From positions 1 to 12,137 of the forward strand of contig CAZFPO010000091.1 in NCBI GenBank assembly GCA_964521105.1: a stretch of 12,137 nt of DNA, given 5' to 3'. Shown here in pieces: positions 1 through 6,602 of this stretch (position 1 is the first letter of the stretch; every line of letters starts with the position of its first letter). Both the position numbers and the translations under genes were made by a program. Origin of the DNA: JAQUGA01 sp964521105. GTDB taxonomy: Bacteria; Bacteroidota; Bacteroidia; Bacteroidales; WCHB1-69. A model generated the notes under the pieces. The model saw nothing but the letters and a program-made list of their open reading frames with translations, was not told the origin of the DNA and made no database searches.

Positions 1-1
1 A

Positions 2-46
2 GCTGGAATTAGCTATAAAAATGAATTTAGGTATAACATTAAGTAA
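2..46 (+). CDS. possible 3' end of an upstream gene (partial)
   Basis: The first bases read as a short open stretch, AGISYKNEFRYNIK, ending in TAA. Its alternating polar and hydrophobic residues would suit a last beta-strand of an outer-membrane barrel. A second frame is also open from the edge and ends with TAG at 66-68 (...GITLSNHLNFLF). It would be an equally plausible aromatic-ended C-terminus. Only 15 or so codons are visible, so neither the frame nor the function can be settled. Confidence 0.25.
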   Translation, partial: AGISYKNEFRYNIK

Positions 47-52
47 TCATTT

Positions 53-619
53 AAATTTTTTATTTTAGCAATTATTACTTTTTGCTATGATTTTGTGTAT
101 GCTCAAAAAGGTATTAATAAAATCTATAATATTTATTTCTAAGACTCAAGAACTATGAAAATAAATATAATTTTTCGAGCATTGTTAACCATTTTAGTAA
201 AGGTATTCAATCATAATGTACCTAGACAAAGTTACGTATCCAATGAACTTATTGTTCAATTAAAATCTGTTGCTACACCTATTGCAGCAAATTACTACTT
301 ATCTAAAAGGGATTATAATGCTAGTTACATAAATTTTCCGATTTTAGCTAATGTAGAAATTTATTCCCGTAAAACATTTCACAATTCATTGGTAATGAGG
401 GTTTCGTTTAATCAAATAATTAATTATCATATTGATTCATCTTATTTGTATAGCCTTTGCTTAACAGGAAACATTACTGATAAGCAATTAGGACTTGGCA
501 CAACGTCAAAGTTTTAAGATAGCATTTCTAAATCGTTAAGCAATAGTTTTATGATAAAACACTATACATTAATTAATTATAAAATAATTTACAATGAAAA
601 TACCTATAACAGAGTTATA
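53..619 (+). pseudogene. decayed outer-membrane beta-barrel protein gene, paralogue of the gene at 4684-5316
   Basis: One frame, read through two stops, lines up along most of the 210-residue protein encoded at 4684-5316. Codons 53-106 give a signal-peptide-like stretch ending VYAQ, with the same spacing as the intact copy's signal ending SYSQ, but no ATG precedes it. TAA at 140-142 interrupts the N-terminal third. From 275 to 517 the identity is strong: I count about 47 identical residues in 80, including NFPI, ANVE, SYLY and GLGTT. TAA at 515-517 then interrupts, yet similarity continues without a gap (SISKS directly after the stop, then NYKI and NE with a shared R). The first ATG in the open part, at 155, would give a 120-residue protein without a signal peptide and lacking the start and end of the barrel. 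That is unlikely to be a functional membrane protein. This is best read as an old duplicate under decay; a short expressed product cannot be excluded. Confidence 0.72.
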
Positions 620-620
620 G
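604..620. repeat. short perfect inverted repeat
   Basis: CTATAAC and GTTATAG form a 7-bp perfect stem around the loop AGA, about 55 bases before the protease start. It lies where similarity to the beta-barrel paralogue runs out, so it may mark the edge of the old gene or be part of the protease leader. It has no following T run, so it is not a standard terminator. Confidence 0.35.
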
Positions 621-675
621 CAAATGCTAAAATGACAACAGCAAAAAATAACATGCAAACTAAAAAAAGGACATT

Positions 676-3258
676 ATGAAATCACTTAAAATCATCGTCT
701 TGTTATTATTGACAAGTTTTGCAGTATCTGCACAAAACACCTTTTATTATTATCAGGGAGAAAAGATTTTTCTAAACGAAAGAAACGACAAAATGCTTCT
801 CAAACTTTCATCTGATGCCAACAAAAACAGACTTTTAAATCTCATTCAGACTGATTTGTCTGTCGAAATAACATCGAAGGGTAAAACGGAAGAAACTATT
901 GCCTTATTTGTTGTTATAGGGACAAAAAACAAAAGCAATCTTTCTGCATTAACTATTGACAAGTTTCAAAAAAGCCTTGATGTAATTTCTGCTATACCAA
1001 TGTTGGAGTATGAGGATGGAAAACTACAGGGGTTAACAGACGAGTTTATTGTAAAACTAAAAACAGGGACTACACTTGAACAACTTCAAAATTTAGCAGA
1101 GGAAAGAAATTGCTCAATTGTAAAGGAAAATCAGTTTGTCGAAAATCAATTTTTAATATCAGTTTCCAAAACATCAAGTTTAAATTCATTACAACTTGCT
1201 AATCTCTTCTATGAAACGGGTTTATTTGAGTTTTCAGAACCAAACTTTTTTCGGGAAAATATATTTAATTCTAATGACCCTTTATTTGACTTTCAATGGT
1301 CATTGAAAAATACAGGACAAAATGGTGGTACATCAGGAGCTGATATTAAAATTGAGCAAGCATGGACAATAACACAAGGTAGTTCCGAAATCCATATTGC
1401 CGTTGTAGATCAAGGAGTGCAACTCACGCATCCTGATTTAGCTGCTAATCTTTTGTCTGGCTTTGATGCCACAGGTAATGGAACAAATGGAGGTCCATTT
1501 AATATGACTGGTAGCAATTCACAAATAGCAGATTTTCATGGAACAGCTTGTGCAGGAATTATTGCCGCTATAAAAGATAATGGAATTGGAATTACTGGCG
1601 TAGCTCCAAATTGTAAATTACTTCCTATAAATGCAAGTGTAAATGGAAATATAACTGATCAAGCATTGGCAGATGGCCTTGAATGGGCTTGGAATCCATC
1701 TTTTGGAAATGCCGATGTGATAAGTAATTCATGGGGAGGAGGCTCACCTGCAACAGCAATTACAAACGCCATAAATAATGCTGTAAATCAAGGCAGAGGG
1801 GGTTTAGGTTGTGTCGTATTGTTTTCTACTGGAAACGATTTTAGCTCTAACGTAAATTACCCTGCAAGCCTATCAAACGTAATTGCTGTTGGGGCAACAT
1901 CAAAAAATGATACTAAAGAAAGTTATTCTAATTATGGAAGCGCAATAGACGTTGTTGCACCCGGAGGGGTTCAAAATATTTATTCAACTGATATTGTTGG
2001 CACTGCGGGCTATTCAACATCAGAATATACATCTTCTTTTGACGGAACTTCAGCAGCTTGTCCACATGCAGCAGGCGTTGCTGCATTAATTTTATCAGTA
2101 AATCATTGTTTAACAGGAATACAAGTAAAACAAATTTTAGAATTAAGTTGTGATAAAGTTGGTGGAATTTGTTATGGTGTTGGTCAGCCGAATGGGTTAT
2201 GGAATAATCAAATGGGTTATGGTAGAATTAATGCATATAAAGCTGTTCAATATGCATTTAGTTTACAAACAAACATTTTTGTTAACACAGGAGGAAACGA
2301 CCAAGGTGCTACAAGTAATTTTCAATGGATTTTATCAAGTGGAGGGTGTTCTGGTTTAGGGGCAGCGACCTATATAGTAAAACGGCACGAAGTAAAAACA
2401 ACCGTTTACTATTCAAATACACAAGCACCTGTATTAGTTGGAAGCTCTAATGGTTTTTCTGCTGCTAATCCCAATAGCGGAAATTATTTTATGGATGTAA
2501 TGAGTGTCTCCGAAACTTCTGCTCAAGTGAGAACTTGGGTTTATGAAGTTGTAAGCACTATATCTGGACAGCAACTTTCTTGGGTTCCTACTAACCCAGC
2601 AAATGTTAAGTTTAATTTTACTGTTTTAAGTTCTCTTTCTAACAATTTGTATTTCCAAAATCAAGTTTTAACAGATACAGAGGTTCACAATGCAATGACC
2701 AAAATAGAAGCAGGTAAAAATGTTACAAGTACAGTTCCTGTTGGTAATTATATTGTTCAAAATGGGGCAAATGTAACTTTTCACGCAGGAAATGAAGTTG
2801 TTCTTTTAGATGGGTTTGTTGCGGAAACAGGAAGTAATTTTCACGCATATGTTGACCCGTTTTTTACTTGCACTCAATATTCATTGGGAAGAAAGGCAAA
2901 CAACAATAACGACCAATATCCCGCTATCAAAGATTTTAAAGTAGAACTAATTGAAAAGGCTCGACCAATCTCTGCTATTGAGAAAAAAACTGAAGAAACT
3001 ATTTTTAAAGTATATCCCAATCCGTCAAGTGGTGATATTTCAATAGAATACAACTTGTACATATCTGATGATTTCATAGAAATTACTTTACACGACAATT
3101 CTGGAAGGCTTGTATATAAACTTAAAAACAAATCAACACACGAAGCAGGCACTTATATAGTAAAACTTTCAGGTGTTGACTTGCCCTCAGGTACATACCA
3201 CTGCATTTTGAAAACAAATAATACCTTTCAAACAAAAGAAATAATCATTGCTAAATAA
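676..3258 (+). CDS. secreted S8 (subtilisin-like) serine protease with T9SS C-terminal sorting domain
   Basis: An 860-residue exported peptidase. Residues 1-20 are a signal peptide ending AVSAQ. Residues about 21-200 look like a propeptide, with the DEFIVKL strand near 122 and the NDPLF...QW...NTGQ lead-in usual before S8 domains. The catalytic triad is visible: D245 (VVDQGV), H288 (FHGTACAG) and S459 (GTSAACPHAAG), with oxyanion N387 in STGND. A beta-rich region follows (about 530-665). Residues about 677-725 form a short repeat-like segment (GNYIVQNG...FHAG...GSNFHAYV) that is common in Bacteroidota secreted proteins. The last 85 residues (from FKVYPNPSSG at 777) are a type A T9SS sorting domain. 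The family cleaves proteins outside the cell or at its surface; the substrate here is unknown. The start is supported by AGGA five bases upstream and by the signal peptide. The small lipoprotein gene lies 7 bases downstream. Confidence 0.95.
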   Translation: MKSLKIIVLLLLTSFAVSAQNTFYYYQGEKIFLNERNDKMLLKLSSDANKNRLLNLIQTDLSVEITSKGKTEETIALFVVIGTKNKSNLSALTIDKFQKSLDVISAIPMLEYEDGKLQGLTDEFIVKLKTGTTLEQLQNLAEERNCSIVKENQFVENQFLISVSKTSSLNSLQLANLFYETGLFEFSEPNFFRENIFNSNDPLFDFQWSLKNTGQNGGTSGADIKIEQAWTITQGSSEIHIAVVDQGVQLTHPDLAANLLSGFDATGNGTNGGPFNMTGSNSQIADFHGTACAGIIAAIKDNGIGITGVAPNCKLLPINASVNGNITDQALADGLEWAWNPSFGNADVISNSWGGGSPATAITNAINNAVNQGRGGLGCVVLFSTGNDFSSNVNYPASLSNVIAVGATSKNDTKESYSNYGSAIDVVAPGGVQNIYSTDIVGTAGYSTSEYTSSFDGTSAACPHAAGVAALILSVNHCLTGIQVKQILELSCDKVGGICYGVGQPNGLWNNQMGYGRINAYKAVQYAFSLQTNIFVNTGGNDQGATSNFQWILSSGGCSGLGAATYIVKRHEVKTTVYYSNTQAPVLVGSSNGFSAANPNSGNYFMDVMSVSETSAQVRTWVYEVVSTISGQQLSWVPTNPANVKFNFTVLSSLSNNLYFQNQVLTDTEVHNAMTKIEAGKNVTSTVPVGNYIVQNGANVTFHAGNEVVLLDGFVAETGSNFHAYVDPFFTCTQYSLGRKANNNNDQYPAIKDFKVELIEKARPISAIEKKTEETIFKVYPNPSSGDISIEYNLYISDDFIEITLHDNSGRLVYKLKNKSTHEAGTYIVKLSGVDLPSGTYHCILKTNNTFQTKEIIIAK

Positions 3259-3265
3259 AACGACT

Positions 3266-3622
3266 ATGAAAAATTTGATTTTGATATCAGTATTCTTGTT
3301 TGCTTTTATTTCCTGTAAAAAAGAGAAGTTTCCAAAGACTAATGAACTAAAAGGAAGTTGGACTGAACAGACAAATAATTCCTTCAAACATAAATTATTT
3401 TTTGAGGAAGAAATCATGTGCTTTTTCAAACAAACAACTGTAGACACCCTTATTTATAGTTTAGACGATAATCAAAAACTTATCTTCCTTAAACTTAAAA
3501 ATAATCCGTCAGCAGGAGAAAGTAGCCATAAAATCTATATAAATAAGGACAATAAAGAACTGAAAATTTTTGGGTTGTTTGCGGGAACAAGTACGATTGA
3601 AACAGTTTTTAAAAAAGAATAG
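3266..3622 (+). CDS. small predicted lipoprotein, 118 residues
   Basis: The reading frame is open from an ATG at 3248, which would overlap the protease gene by 11 bases. The ATG at 3266 is preferred because it places a clean lipoprotein signal at the very N-terminus: MKNLILISVFLFAFISC followed by KKEK. The mature protein would be anchored by the lipid on that cysteine, 17 residues in. The rest is polar and lysine-rich (NELKGSW near the start of the mature part, ending VFKKE). The GSW followed by beta-type segments faintly recalls the small lipocalin-like lipoproteins of Bacteroidota, but I do not recognise a named family. Its position 7 bases after the protease stop suggests co-transcription. 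It could be an accessory or inhibitor of the protease, but that is only inference from the pairing. Confidence 0.75.
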   Translation: MKNLILISVFLFAFISCKKEKFPKTNELKGSWTEQTNNSFKHKLFFEEEIMCFFKQTTVDTLIYSLDDNQKLIFLKLKNNPSAGESSHKIYINKDNKELKIFGLFAGTSTIETVFKKE

Positions 3623-3629
3623 TATACAG

Positions 3630-3945
3630 GCGAAGCACTAGCTATAATAGAGGAGACTGCCCCACTTGTTAACCTGACGAGAAGAGCCTCTCACACCACT
3701 GAACATAAGCAGAATATCCGCAAAACAAAGGTTCTGCAGCTGTAATTTCAAGATGTTGGAAACAGCTGTAAATTGACCCACCAGTGTTGTATTTCAGGCT
3801 GTGACACTAAATCCCAAAGGTGTTGTGGTAAAGTGTCGTGGTGCTAAGCACTTAGGAAAAGGCAATCCAAGAGATTGTCAGGTAGGAATATAGGAGTTGA
3901 ATACAAGTAAATTGTCGAAGAGGTCTTGAGAAGTGAAAAAATATT
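3630..3945 (+). ncRNA. candidate structured non-coding RNA, family not recognised
   Basis: No ORF of note crosses this stretch, yet its base composition departs from the genes around it: G+C is 104 of 240 bases in 3661-3900, well above the flanking AT-rich DNA. It is rich in local complementarity. GCAGAA (near 3709) pairs with TTCTGC (near 3732). CAGCTGT pairs with ACAGCTG (near 3737-3771). TGACACT pairs with AGTGTCG (near 3802-3838). GTGC-TAA-GCAC lies near 3841, and GGCAATC pairs with GATTGTC near 3861-3879. I find no match in my reading to tmRNA, RNase P, SRP, TPP or cobalamin riboswitches. Other possibilities are domain I of a group II intron that has lost its protein, or an RNA left by a mobile element. 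The strand is assumed from the flanking genes. Confidence 0.35.
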
Positions 3946-3950
3946 CTTCC

Positions 3951-3982
3951 ATCAGAGTCCCTTTTAGGAGACTCTGATGAGG
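3951..3982. repeat. palindromic repeat, copy A of the AGACTCTGAT family
   Basis: ATCAGAGTC (3951-3959) and GACTCTGAT (3970-3978) form a perfect 9-bp stem around a CCTTTTAGGA loop, followed by GAGG. The loop and right arm recur at 4521-4544 with one change. Related palindromes lie at 4459-4481, 6473-6500 and 6527-6562, so this is a dispersed intergenic element and not a one-off terminator. Confidence 0.75.
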
Positions 3983-4006
3983 TTAGAAAACCATTGTTTT
4001 TGAAAT

Positions 4007-4098
4007 AACTCCGTTAGGAGTTATCTGTGAATAACCCCCAAATTTATTTGGGGGTTATAAATCCATCGTTTGCAAAAATTAAACTCTGTAAGAGTTTA
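4007..4098. repeat. array of three short palindromes
   Basis: Three perfect hairpins follow each other. The first is AACTCC-GTTA-GGAGTT (4007-4022). The second has a 13-bp stem, 4031-4043 with 4046-4058, starting ATAACCCCC and closing on a two-base loop. The third has TAAACTCT and AGAGTTTA around GTA (4080-4098). The C-run hairpin alternates with the CTC-type hairpins. The same alternation is seen at 4201-4286 and in reduced form at 8068-8116. Confidence 0.75.
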
Positions 4099-4200
4099 CC
4101 CATGAATGAAAAGTTTGCTCACATTAGTATGAACTAAAAGCAATTTGAAATGAAATTTTTTATAAAAATCTTGTTCTTTTGTTTCATATTATAAAATAGT
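4099..4200. other. AT-rich intergenic stretch without a recognised feature
   Basis: Between the two palindrome arrays I see no ORF, promoter-like element or strong stem. It is simple AT-rich sequence. Confidence 0.4.
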
Positions 4201-4286
4201 CAACTCCTATGGAGTTGGTGTTTTTTGTTTTGTTTACACCCCCAGATAAATCTGGGGGTTATGAACAGTAAACACTTACAGTGTTT
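4201..4286. repeat. second array of three short palindromes
   Basis: CAACTCC-TAT-GGAGTTG (4201-4217) is followed by a 9-bp stem ACCCCCAGA/TCTGGGGGT (4238-4246 and 4251-4259, loop TAAA). Then comes AAACACT-TAC-AGTGTTT (4270-4286). The order, CTC-type then C-run then a three-base-loop hairpin, repeats that of 4007-4098. Stem sequences differ between the arrays, but both arms change together, so pairing is kept. Confidence 0.75.
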
Positions 4287-4340
4287 GATGTTATACCATG
4301 TTGAAAAGATAGATAGTCCAATAATTTACATTATGATGAG

Positions 4341-4394
4341 ACCTCCTTCGGCGGTTAACACCACCACGGCGATTAAACCACCTTCGGCGGTTAA
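4341..4394. repeat. 18-bp tandem repeat, three copies
   Basis: Three exact-length units lie head to tail at 4341-4358, 4359-4376 and 4377-4394. Each ends in a GGCGRTTAA-type core. Units 1 and 3 share CCTTCGGCGGTTAA; the middle unit has CCACGGCGATTAA. Each can fold weakly through CC...GG pairs. There are no spacers, so this is not a CRISPR array. Confidence 0.7.
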
Positions 4395-4403
4395 AATTCC
4401 TCT

Positions 4404-4417
4404 CCGTCAGCCGACGG
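4404..4417. repeat. short hairpin after the tandem triplet
   Basis: CCGTC and GACGG enclose the loop AGCC, giving a 5-bp G+C-rich stem directly downstream of the 18-bp tandem units. It looks like a further member of the same palindrome mosaic. Confidence 0.5.
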
Positions 4418-4458
4418 TTCTGAATGACATTTTTTATGGATAATTGAGCGGAATAGCT

Positions 4459-4481
4459 AAGACTCTCAAAGAAGACTCTTG
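4459..4481. repeat. degenerate copy of the AGACTCTGAT palindrome family
   Basis: AAGACTCTCAAAGAAGACTC resembles the copy at 6473-6500 (AAAGTCTCTCAAAGAGGACA) with a few changes. It is too degraded to form the full stem. Confidence 0.4.
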
Positions 4482-4520
4482 CTTTTTAATCACATTTCCA
4501 TAAAATAAAAGCAGCATAGC

Positions 4521-4544
4521 CCCTTTTAGGAGACTCTGATAAGG
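4521..4544. repeat. half copy of the AGACTCTGAT palindrome
   Basis: This 24-base stretch matches 3959-3982 at all but one position. The left arm that would pair with AGACTCTGAT is missing and replaced by unrelated sequence, so the copy is truncated and cannot form the hairpin. Confidence 0.65.
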
Positions 4545-4610
4545 AAAATCAAAATAATAAATTCTAATGCAATAACTTACAAAAAAAACGTTTGAAAATG
4601 AATAAATTAT

Positions 4611-4618
4611 TACATTTG
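4611..4618 (+). promoter_or_regulatory. putative Bacteroidota -7 promoter element for the beta-barrel gene
   Basis: TACATTTG fits the Bacteroidota -7 consensus TAnnTTTG exactly. A TTG lies 16 bases upstream (4592-4594), slightly closer than usual for the -33 element. Transcription would begin near 4625 and leave a leader of about 60 bases before the ATG at 4684. Confidence 0.5.
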
Positions 4619-4683
4619 CATTAGTTACATGATTCAATTCTAATTTTGTGAAAATTTATTAGTACATAAAATAATTCAACAAT

Positions 4684-5316
4684 ATGAAAAAATTAATATT
4701 TTGTCTTTTTATAGTTACGGTTACTCATAATTCGTATAGCCAAAGTAGAGAAAATTTTTCAACAGAAATTGATGTAAACTATTACAATTACTTATCAATT
4801 GGGCAAAGTACAAATAATTTCAACTATGGTTTTTCACTGCTTTTTTCAAAACATATTAAAAAACTGAAAATTAGTACAGGTATAAATTACTCTACGAAAT
4901 CTTATTTTTATGAAGTAACACCGATTGTGGCAGATAACTACTTGTCTAAAAAGGAATATAATATAAGTTACCTAAATTTTCCGATTATAGCTAATGTAGA
5001 AGTTTTTTCCAAAAAATCATTTCAATATTCATTGCTAATGGGGGCTTCATTTAATCATGTAATTAATTATAATATTGATTCTTATTATTTATATAATCCT
5101 CGAATACGAGAAAATATTTCTGTTAAGAAAATAGGGCTAGGCACGACGTTAACTTTTGGAGCAAGCATTTCTAAATCGATTAGTAGTAAATTTAGGGTAA
5201 ATTTCGCCCCGTTTTTAAACTTTAAAATAAAAGATAACGAAAGTAGTTATTACAGAAATATTGATGATGATAATCTATCTGTTGGAGCCAAAATTAGTTT
5301 TGAGTATTTATTTTAA
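4684..5316 (+). CDS. outer-membrane beta-barrel protein (porin-like, PorT-type fold likely)
   Basis: A 210-residue protein with a signal peptide (MKKLIFCLFIVTVTHNSYSQ, cleavage after about residue 20). The rest is a series of short amphipathic strands (GFSLLFSKHIKKLKISTGINY, SYLNFPIIANVEV, YSLLMGASFNHVINYNI, FRVNFAPFLNFKI). It ends in an aromatic residue (ISFEYLF), as usual for proteins inserted by the BAM machinery. The strand pattern and length fit the small beta-barrel families widespread in Bacteroidota; these have no single known function. It has its own -7 promoter element and no close partner gene. A decayed paralogue lies at 53-619. The pair probably arose by local duplication, with the intervening DNA then inserted or kept between them. 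Confidence 0.8.
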   Translation: MKKLIFCLFIVTVTHNSYSQSRENFSTEIDVNYYNYLSIGQSTNNFNYGFSLLFSKHIKKLKISTGINYSTKSYFYEVTPIVADNYLSKKEYNISYLNFPIIANVEVFSKKSFQYSLLMGASFNHVINYNIDSYYLYNPRIRENISVKKIGLGTTLTFGASISKSISSKFRVNFAPFLNFKIKDNESSYYRNIDDDNLSVGAKISFEYLF

Positions 5317-5458
5317 TCTTCAAATATTTAAGTATATTACTATGTTTTTTTCAGGAGTCTAAAATGAGGAACAATAAAAACAGAATCAGTAATTTTATCG
5401 CTAATTATAAGTTAAAGTATTGTTAAATGTCTGAAGTTAAGTGACTATTTTTTATAAG

Positions 5459-5485
5459 TTGTCATATTTTTACAAAATATGACAA
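5459..5485. promoter_or_regulatory. perfect 12-bp inverted repeat upstream of the DNRLRE gene
   Basis: TTGTCATATTTT and AAAATATGACAA enclose the three-base loop TAC with no mismatch. It lies 60 bases before the ATG at 5546 and 143 bases after the previous stop. It could be an operator for a dimeric regulator, a leader hairpin, or a late terminator for the beta-barrel gene, although no clean T run follows. Confidence 0.45.
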
Positions 5486-5545
5486 ATTTTTGAAATATAT
5501 TTAGTGTGAAACATAAATAAATTTATAATATTAAATCCGAAGGTC

Positions 5546-6433
5546 ATGAAGGCAAAAGTGTTTTTTTTATTGTTTTTGTTAATGTTTTTCAATGCAATGT
5601 TTAGCCAAACAGTAATTACGATTCAACCCGATTCGTTACAAGGTAAAGATGCTAGAATTAATAGTGTAAATATGTACACATCAGGTTCATACATCGAGTT
5701 GCCGGTTGCTGCTTGGACATTCAGTAACATACCCGGTATAGATATCTCACTTATTGAGTTTGATTTAAGTATTATTCCTCCGTCGTCAAACATTGTATTG
5801 GCAGAATTGTATCTTTATGGTTCTCCTGGTTTGCCATCGGGTGGTCATTCTACTGCGAGTGGTTCAAATGAAATTATTATTCAACGAATTATTGAAAACT
5901 GGGATGAACATAGTGTTACATGGAATACTCAGCCAAATTCAACTTCTGTTAATCAAGTAATTAGCGAGGAATCTACGGATCCATATCAGAATTTTGTTTT
6001 TAACGTTACTGATTTGGTTCGAGACATGTATGAAAATCCATTAAATAGTTTTGGATTTCTTTTAAAACCCCTTCACGAAGATTATTATAGAAAAATGAAC
6101 TTTTGCTCAAGTGATCATCCTGAACGCAAAAATCATCCAAAATTAGTTATTACGTGCGATAGTGTATCAAATGTGGGAATTAACTCGCAAAATTCAAGTC
6201 CCTTTAAAATATTTCCTAATCCAATTGTTGACAATATTAATATTTCGATTTCTAATAATCAGCTTTTTAATATTGTAATTTTTAATCTTTTTGGTGAAGA
6301 AATGTATAGTTCTAGTTGCAATTCAGGCTTCGTTTGCATCAATGCTGAAAATTTTATTTCAGGTCTTTATTATCTAAAAATTACATCAAACCAAGCAGAA
6401 TTTGTTGAGAAAATAATTATTCAGAAACCCTGA
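5546..6433 (+). CDS. secreted DNRLRE-domain protein with T9SS C-terminal sorting domain
   Basis: A 295-residue exported protein. Residues 1-20 are a signal peptide (FFLLFLLMFFNAMFSQ). Residues about 22-204 carry DNRLRE-family landmarks: TIQPDSLQGKDA at the start, IEFDLSIIPPSSNIVLAELY (70-89), NWDEHSVTWNTQP (118-130), FNVTDLVRDMYENP (152-165) and a closing HPKLVIT (197-203). This domain is a beta-sandwich found in surface proteins of bacteria and archaea, sometimes linked to polysaccharide binding or breakdown. The single domain here gives no catalytic hint. The T9SS type A tail begins FKIFPNPIVD at 220 and ends with VEKIIIQKP, so the protein is expected to be exported by T9SS and attached or released at the surface. 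It stands alone, convergent with kbl. Confidence 0.88.
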   Translation: MKAKVFFLLFLLMFFNAMFSQTVITIQPDSLQGKDARINSVNMYTSGSYIELPVAAWTFSNIPGIDISLIEFDLSIIPPSSNIVLAELYLYGSPGLPSGGHSTASGSNEIIIQRIIENWDEHSVTWNTQPNSTSVNQVISEESTDPYQNFVFNVTDLVRDMYENPLNSFGFLLKPLHEDYYRKMNFCSSDHPERKNHPKLVITCDSVSNVGINSQNSSPFKIFPNPIVDNINISISNNQLFNIVIFNLFGEEMYSSSCNSGFVCINAENFISGLYYLKITSNQAEFVEKIIIQKP

Positions 6434-6472
6434 TTCTTCAAACATAATGAATCGATAATTTAGGATTCTTTC

Positions 6473-6500
6473 ATCAAAGTCTCTCAAAGAGGACACTGAT
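6473..6500. repeat. imperfect copy of the AGACTCTGAT palindrome family
   Basis: ATCAAAGTC (6473-6481) pairs with GACACTGAT (6492-6500) at 7 of 9 positions, around an inner CTC-AAA-GAG. It lies 40 bases after the DNRLRE stop and may act as a weak terminator. Confidence 0.5.
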
Positions 6501-6526
6501 ATTATATTCATCCTATCCTAAAAAAA

Positions 6527-6562
6527 TCAGCAGAGTCCCATGCTGGAGACTCTGCTGAGGAA
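6527..6562. repeat. perfect copy of the AGACTCTGAT palindrome family
   Basis: TCAGCAGAGTC (6527-6537) and GACTCTGCTGA (6548-6558) form an 11-bp perfect stem, followed by GG as in the copy at 3951. Relative to that copy both arms carry a matching change (GCAG/CTGC), so the pairing and not the exact sequence is kept. Confidence 0.7.
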
Positions 6563-6602
6563 ATAAAGAATTTAGTGGCTGGATAGAATGATCGAGAACA
6601 AG

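Noticed and set aside
604..675. Integron attC-like site before the protease gene
   Set aside because: The arms do not fit the RYYYAAC and GTTRRRY core sites, and no integrase or second site was seen.
2150..2359. Small open frame inside the protease gene
   Set aside because: It lies wholly within the catalytic protease gene in another frame, and its protein shows no domain or signal.
2874..3447. Minus-strand open frames opposite the protease 3' end and lipoprotein
   Set aside because: They mirror well-supported plus-strand genes with a clear T9SS tail and lipobox.
3630..3945. IscB omega-RNA (HEARO) or a known riboswitch
   Set aside because: I could not match conserved HEARO, TPP or cobalamin landmarks by eye, and no IscB-like gene follows. 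It is kept only as an unnamed RNA candidate.
4341..4394. CRISPR-like array
   Set aside because: The units are 18 bp and directly adjacent with no spacers, unlike any CRISPR array.
4225..4637. Open frames across the repeat region on both strands (4225-4443 plus, 4434-4637 minus)
   Set aside because: They run through palindromes and the 18-bp tandem repeat, have low-complexity products and lack signals or family resemblance.
5364..5426. 20-codon frame with an AGGAG-like site upstream
   Set aside because: It is too short to support, and Bacteroidota rarely rely on strong Shine-Dalgarno sites, so the match is probably chance.
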